Below, in pieces: positions 60,501 to 64,000 of a DNA stretch of 64,000 nucleotides. Under the pieces are notes generated by a model, which saw only the letters and a list, made by a program, of their open reading frames with translations, had not been told where the DNA came from and made no database searches. Position numbers and translations under genes: made by a program. Origin of the DNA: Tritrichomonas musculus (taxonomy: Eukaryota > Parabasalia > Tritrichomonadida > Tritrichomonadidae); assembly GCA_039105265.1 (NCBI GenBank), contig JAPFFF010000002.1:7006001-7070000 (forward strand). The letters run 5' to 3'. Numbering within the stretch: position 1 is the stretch's first letter; each line of letters starts with the position of its first letter.

Positions 60501-62698
60501 CAAGCACGAGCAACAACAACCCACTTGACAGTGAAGACATCTTCAGTGCAAGCAACTTCAGCTTTGATAAAGAAAATAAAAAAGAAAAAGAAGAAAATAA
60601 AATTGAAAACGAAGAAGATGATAATGAAGATAATAATAATGACAATGAATTACCAATTTCTTTCCCTAATTACAATAGCAAGCTTGCTTTTTGGGTGCAA
60701 ATAATCAGGCGTGTTTTGCTTGCCAATTCACTCTTGCAGAACAGTGATATTGAACCAAGCGCAAGTGTGAAAAAGTGCTGCCTTTCAATCTGTCTTGCTG
60801 TTCTTCCTCATCTTGCTGAACAGACGTATATAAAAACAGAATTCTTAGATGACATTATCTCATCTGCTTCTCATTCAACCGAAACTGATCGTCTCGAGCT
60901 TCAAGAGGCGTCATTTCCAGTTCTTCAGCAAGTCATTGAACTTTTCAGGTACAAGAAGAGTGAAGATGGAGGCAGAATGCTAGATTTGTATGATTCACAA
61001 TTTTCTCAGGCCGTCACTGTTGGTTTTCAATTGAATTTAGCGGTTAGTGGCCGCTTTTTGTCTACTTATTTGGCCTTTATTACTGATTCATTGACTTCCG
61101 ATTCTGAGAATTGTTCGCATGTTTTCACCGTCTATTTGAACGGAATAAAAGAATGTAAGCAAAGAACATCTGCTTATTATTCATTGGCCACACATCTTTG
61201 TGCTGTTTCGATGAAGTATTCGAATGTTGCTGAGATGATTCATGAGTTTTTGGTTGACCTTTTGCCTGTTTTCGCTGATGTGTTTTATAAGGCTGCTGCC
61301 CTTTGGAAGAACAAGAATGATTGGCGTCAAATGTCTAAATTTAGAGAGTTTGCTTCAAGTTTTTATTCACAACTTCTTCCTTCTTTCGTCTGGCTTCAAA
61401 CAATTGCAGGAAAGAAGAATGAGAAAAGTTTGTTAATTTCACCTGAAGTTCTTCTTTCGTTCTGCATTATTGAATCTTCAAATCAAAATAACAACAATGA
61501 ACAATGGATGATTGAAGGTGCTTTTAACGCAATTCCTGTTTTGATTGAATATTTTGGTTCTGATTTACCAACAGAACTTCTTGAGCTTGCTCTTAAAATC
61601 ACCAAAACGCAACTTCAAAAGGATCGTGAATCGATGAATGAATTTATCAAGATACTTTTGAATGCCTGCAAAATATTAAAGAACAATAAAGAACACGATT
61701 CATTACGTCTTACTTTATTGTCAATTGTGTTTTCAACAGTCAATATGAAATCATTTAACAAAGTTGATTTTGTTGCTCCTGCATTGACATACATAATCAA
61801 CAGTGATTTCAATTCGAAGAAATTATCGATGCATCTTCCAGCAATATCACAACTTATCTTAGACAATTTGTTCGACAAGCATCGAATTGATGAAAAAGAA
61901 GGAATTCCACTTTTTTCATTAATTTTTCATCATTCGCCTTCAATTGTTGGATATGTATCAAATCTTCTTCTAAAGAATGCAAATACAAATTTAAATAATA
62001 ATAATAATAATACATCAAGTAAAAAATATATTATTCCTTCCGATTTTACTTTGAATGTGATTAAAATCGGAATTCCTCTTCTTTCAGGCTCTTTTCCATT
62101 AAGACAAGTTTCGCGATTTTGCATTGAAATGTTTAAAAAAGGTGGAATGTTGTTGATTGGAAAAGCATTAATTGAAAAGCCTGAAATTGGCTTTGCTCTT
62201 TTAAGTCAAGGTAATGCAAAGGCTTGTTTTCTTTTATGTTCAAATGATTTGAATAATTGTCGTGCTTATCTTCGTTTTGTTCAACTTTCACTTTCTTCTT
62301 CTGAAAATATTAATAATAATGATTGCAAATTGTCATTTACTAAAAGTGTGTTTAGATTGGCTGTTAATGTTCTTTGCAAATTCGGCTCTGACGTTCAACG
62401 TGGTCATCAAATTGTTTCACTTTGTGTACAATTAATTCAAAATGTGAAACAAATCGTTGGCGTTGATGAATTGAATAAAATGTTCAATGTTTTGGATTTG
62501 CCTGAGAAGTTGGCAACATTCAAAATGATGAATTTGCACATTTCAAAGGCTGAGCTCAAAAAGAGAAATAAAAATTTGGCAGCCTTTTCAACAATACAGA
62601 GAACTAGAAGAGGAGGAAGTGGAGCTGGTGGCGAATTTGGCGATGATGACTCTGAGTGGCAAACACTCGACACTGGCGATGGTTCTGATTCATTTTAA
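57572..62698 (+). CDS. Large helical-repeat protein, HEATR5/Laa1-like candidate
   Basis: A 1708-residue, almost all alpha-helical protein with HEAT/ARM-style amphipathic repeats throughout. There is one acidic Ser/Asn/Glu-rich disordered insert at about 960-1030. The N-terminal part (IMAAGYVCKHIGEKFKS, MIKEEPIPFIKNEIANLIAQC) and the length resemble HEATR5/Laa1, cytosolic proteins that help AP-1/clathrin sorting at the trans-Golgi. The C-terminus, GEFGDDDSEWQTLDTGDGSDSF, resembles acidic Trp-containing motifs that bind adaptin ears (compare DDDW-type ends). The HEATR5 link is inferred from size, repeat type and tail, not from a decisive motif; another HEAT protein is possible. The coding DNA is less AT-rich and its frame intact. 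ATG at 57572. Confidence 0.6.
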   Translation: MDEVLSKIENLSQSKRLISCEQVIMGTVHDLHPFLNSSLSETEIQRIQNSLLSLFSANNGEFSIQCSLFIASKILKTMQISKNPQIWDLFNLAISNTTLSTIMAAGYVCKHIGEKFKSQLPRLIDHLFKQKSTLDYPVSYCLRAIFKVGGITVSQYAHGAIDFCRHVILQNRQTTTVSCIKLLKSIIKKTTNPPISQIIDTVRMMIKEEPIPFIKNEIANLIAQCAFSPLSPQLNMKPTQESEWVIGSSKIVTDAPTELDKSLEILLQFPNYLSMSFPQFLNLLTPSIFSRYHSPLYNFVTNNCPSLLSDIISMLPADARFTYFKQVASTTPMTAQQLQKLSCLCQDDKSILEAAGVALILTYSNDKVERNSALNFFATFSKSHPSIIMSYLRSSLNFLCQTLKNEMNSDRDVISHYSLATVVFMNVQRLEDAIEGENNDLLIQFFNDVFTSPNVTSPHFYGALQLLSVLPARYSEPAPIEAATSVAVKYLTENVDRFTSDCHYRRLLKSLFLYRETHIAANYEQNLLLVKMFLSIQKRKGENLTFPLSAISSLCLIAPVSGAGDSEMTEVTRIVVNRALKITPSAELLKSFIARPLPTGFDLLKITTEPSFEKKKEQMILSKIILNFPHLLNSNNQNERKHILDNLISVKTVNSTAHFILLQLCKSSFILPKSCLPLFLKHLETNNLTVLEIISECVGHFLNNNQTDFKTVFSFIEKKKNVASCLLLSSIFAHTRIPNQSYFSRSLLLLNSLMKNGAILPFAIHSISSMLLTHSMQITNFEIILNQFLLLFQTLNTNYSMQPVVLYLCAECFSLLVETSSSEISTQTSTTNKDEKKLVNTLIVLILRSFQLTPLSYSKESYFTCCRAIITFAHNLLNEAPISFPSSRGVAASIQLSASAAFSDFLKFETLDKLSNSCASEGTTFNIDRISQQLLSLLQKTGDQRASSFLISLVNSFLSSEDETSSNESISVSFSESSTSNNNPLDSEDIFSASNFSFDKENKKEKEENKIENEEDDNEDNNNDNELPISFPNYNSKLAFWVQIIRRVLLANSLLQNSDIEPSASVKKCCLSICLAVLPHLAEQTYIKTEFLDDIISSASHSTETDRLELQEASFPVLQQVIELFRYKKSEDGGRMLDLYDSQFSQAVTVGFQLNLAVSGRFLSTYLAFITDSLTSDSENCSHVFTVYLNGIKECKQRTSAYYSLATHLCAVSMKYSNVAEMIHEFLVDLLPVFADVFYKAAALWKNKNDWRQMSKFREFASSFYSQLLPSFVWLQTIAGKKNEKSLLISPEVLLSFCIIESSNQNNNNEQWMIEGAFNAIPVLIEYFGSDLPTELLELALKITKTQLQKDRESMNEFIKILLNACKILKNNKEHDSLRLTLLSIVFSTVNMKSFNKVDFVAPALTYIINSDFNSKKLSMHLPAISQLILDNLFDKHRIDEKEGIPLFSLIFHHSPSIVGYVSNLLLKNANTNLNNNNNNTSSKKYIIPSDFTLNVIKIGIPLLSGSFPLRQVSRFCIEMFKKGGMLLIGKALIEKPEIGFALLSQGNAKACFLLCSNDLNNCRAYLRFVQLSLSSSENINNNDCKLSFTKSVFRLAVNVLCKFGSDVQRGHQIVSLCVQLIQNVKQIVGVDELNKMFNVLDLPEKLATFKMMNLHISKAELKKRNKNLAAFSTIQRTRRGGSGAGGEFGDDDSEWQTLDTGDGSDSF

Positions 62699-63194
62699 TT
62701 GTATTTTGTTTTATATATTATGATAAATTTATATTTTGATATTAAACTTTTATCTATCTTTATTATTATTTTTTATTGCTTCATAAATATTAAATGTAAC
62801 AATTTCTTCTCTTTATTTTTATTTTTCCCAATCTTGAAAATGTCACATCAGAGGATTTGATGATATTGATAGAAAAGAAACAAGGTAAAAAAAGGATTTT
62901 GAGAAGTAAATGATAACAATTTAATATCATTTTCAATATTTTGTGATATTAAAAGTTAGTTCAAATCCTACCTTTTATATCTTATCATTAAGAAAAATAG
63001 ATAACAGTTTTTCGCCTAATTTTTATAATTAATATTAGCAATTTCTTGAATTTAATACAAATTACATAAAATTAACACATTAATCTCAAATTGTTTTTAA
63101 AATATACAATTTAAATATTGTATGAAAAATTATAGAATTGAAAATTAATATGGCATATTACATATTTATTTTCGATAACAAAGAACAATAGAGT
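62699..63194. other. AT-rich spacer
   Basis: No gene seen. Convergent 3' ends of the large repeat protein gene and the F5/8C gene lie at its edges. Confidence 0.4.
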
Positions 63195-64000
63195 TTAATA
63201 AATTTCACCGAAAAATTCTATACATGTTAAATAAATAATATATTTAAAGTTAGTTCTCGTCCTAGCAGAGTCGAATGAATCTTCCTGAACATACCTTATA
63301 TAACGATACTTGCTCTTAACATGTTCGCATATAAAATGATGCTGTTTATAGGGACCGTTTAAATCTGGACAATCTAATTGATGATCTAAAACTTCCCAAC
63401 TTGTCTTATCATTTGAACCACAAATCTTCCATGATTTAGGATGATAACGACCATTTTCATTATTTTTATTTGAACGAATTGTATATGAAGTAATAAGAAC
63501 TTGCCTTTCACCAAAATCAAAATCGATGAAATTACTATTTTCTGATGGAGTTAAAGTTGAATGGAAATTATAAAAATAATCATTGATTTTATCACCATAT
63601 TCAGTTACGTTTGTAATTGGATGATATGGATTCAATAGCGGATCTGTTCCACCTGTTAAAGTCAGTACTCCATTCGATAAAATTTCTCTTCCTCCTTCTT
63701 GAATAAGATACGATATAATGCCATTTAATTCTTCACCTTTTTTATAATGGCAATCAATGTGAACTTGGTTTAAATCAATCATTTGCTGGCTTATATAATT
63801 CTGGAATAAAGGGAAAAGCTTTTGTTTAATGAAGAACATCAACCTTGAAAACTCTTTACTTTTTACATCATCATCAATGTGATTGATTAAGTAGCTTAGC
63901 ATTTCTTCATTAAAGTTCTCCATTTTCAGGGATAATAAAAAGTAAACCAAAAGCTCATTTTCTTCTTTTTCTTGCAATATTTTAAATATTTCTCTTATTT
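63195..64000 (-). CDS. F5/8 type C (discoidin-like) domain protein, 5' end outside window
   Basis: A reverse frame open to the window edge, so the start is not seen (the first codons in the window continue upstream without a stop). The visible 268 residues begin with helical sequence like the BACK linker of BTB proteins (ENELLVYFLLSLKM and MLSYLINHIDDD). From about residue 130 they form a F5/8 type C-like domain: SNFIDFDFGERQVLITSYTI, RYHPKSWKICGSNDKTSWEV, LNGPYKQHHF, YRYIRYVQ and IYLTCIEFFGEIY. The same domain pattern ends the 28508-29794 protein. Probable cytosolic adaptor. Confidence 0.85.
   Translation of the reverse strand, partial: IREIFKILQEKEENELLVYFLLSLKMENFNEEMLSYLINHIDDDVKSKEFSRLMFFIKQKLFPLFQNYISQQMIDLNQVHIDCHYKKGEELNGIISYLIQEGGREILSNGVLTLTGGTDPLLNPYHPITNVTEYGDKINDYFYNFHSTLTPSENSNFIDFDFGERQVLITSYTIRSNKNNENGRYHPKSWKICGSNDKTSWEVLDHQLDCPDLNGPYKQHHFICEHVKSKYRYIRYVQEDSFDSARTRTNFKYIIYLTCIEFFGEIY

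Noticed and set aside
62950-62975. B-box-like sequence AGTTCAAATCC suggesting a tRNA
   Set aside because: No A box, no cloverleaf and no acceptor stem around it.

Overview
The window looks like a piece of a parabasalid (trichomonad) nuclear genome, most like Tritrichomonas. Genes are intronless, use the standard code and lie in very AT-rich spacers. The gene families are the ones known to be expanded in trichomonads: TKL kinases and pseudokinases with Sel1 repeats, BTB-like/F5-8C proteins, a two-repeat Myb protein and metacaspase-like proteins. The transposons (Polinton, MULE, Tc1/mariner, pogo-like) also fit. The species call is an inference from gene content.

Region by region. 1-7.3 kb is a transposon graveyard. 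It holds a MULE transposase split by one frameshift in a poly-A run, a 23-bp minisatellite, a heavily decayed relic that looks like a CRESS-DNA Rep replication protein, and a Tc1/mariner remnant. 7.4-20.4 kb is a Polinton (Maverick): protein-primed family B polymerase and a second forward gene, then a reverse block with a bZIP-like small protein, three unknowns, an HNH endonuclease, the major capsid protein, a proline-rich protein, a membrane-active-looking small protein, the packaging ATPase, the integrase, and two more genes. No terminal inverted repeats were recognised and several genes are broken. 20.4-37.9 kb is repeat-rich. It carries two nearly identical genes for a large tandem-pseudokinase protein (a segmental duplication of about 3.3-3.7 kb), a BTB-like/F5-8C gene, and several small non-autonomous elements. 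One 400-bp element is present in one duplicate and cleanly absent from the other.

37.9-64 kb is the host gene block. It contains a serine-rich disordered protein with a candidate PP1-docking motif, a pogo-like transposase relic, an active-looking TKL kinase-Sel1 protein, a Myb R2R3 factor whose promoter and first codons are duplicated upstream, a NUDT6-like Nudix hydrolase, a pseudokinase-Sel1 protein, a CAMK-like kinase, a metacaspase-like protein with a degenerate active site, a decayed ABCB-type transporter, a 1708-residue helical-repeat protein perhaps related to HEATR5/Laa1, and a F5/8C protein cut by the window edge.

The genes do not form a pathway. Shared themes are kinase-fold signalling (five kinase or pseudokinase genes, two with Sel1 scaffolds) and repeated DNA transposition. 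The most informative structures are the Rep-like relic, the dated 400-bp element with its empty site, the nested elements at 26.9-28.0 kb and the duplicated Myb promoter. No tRNA, rRNA or CRISPR array was recognised.
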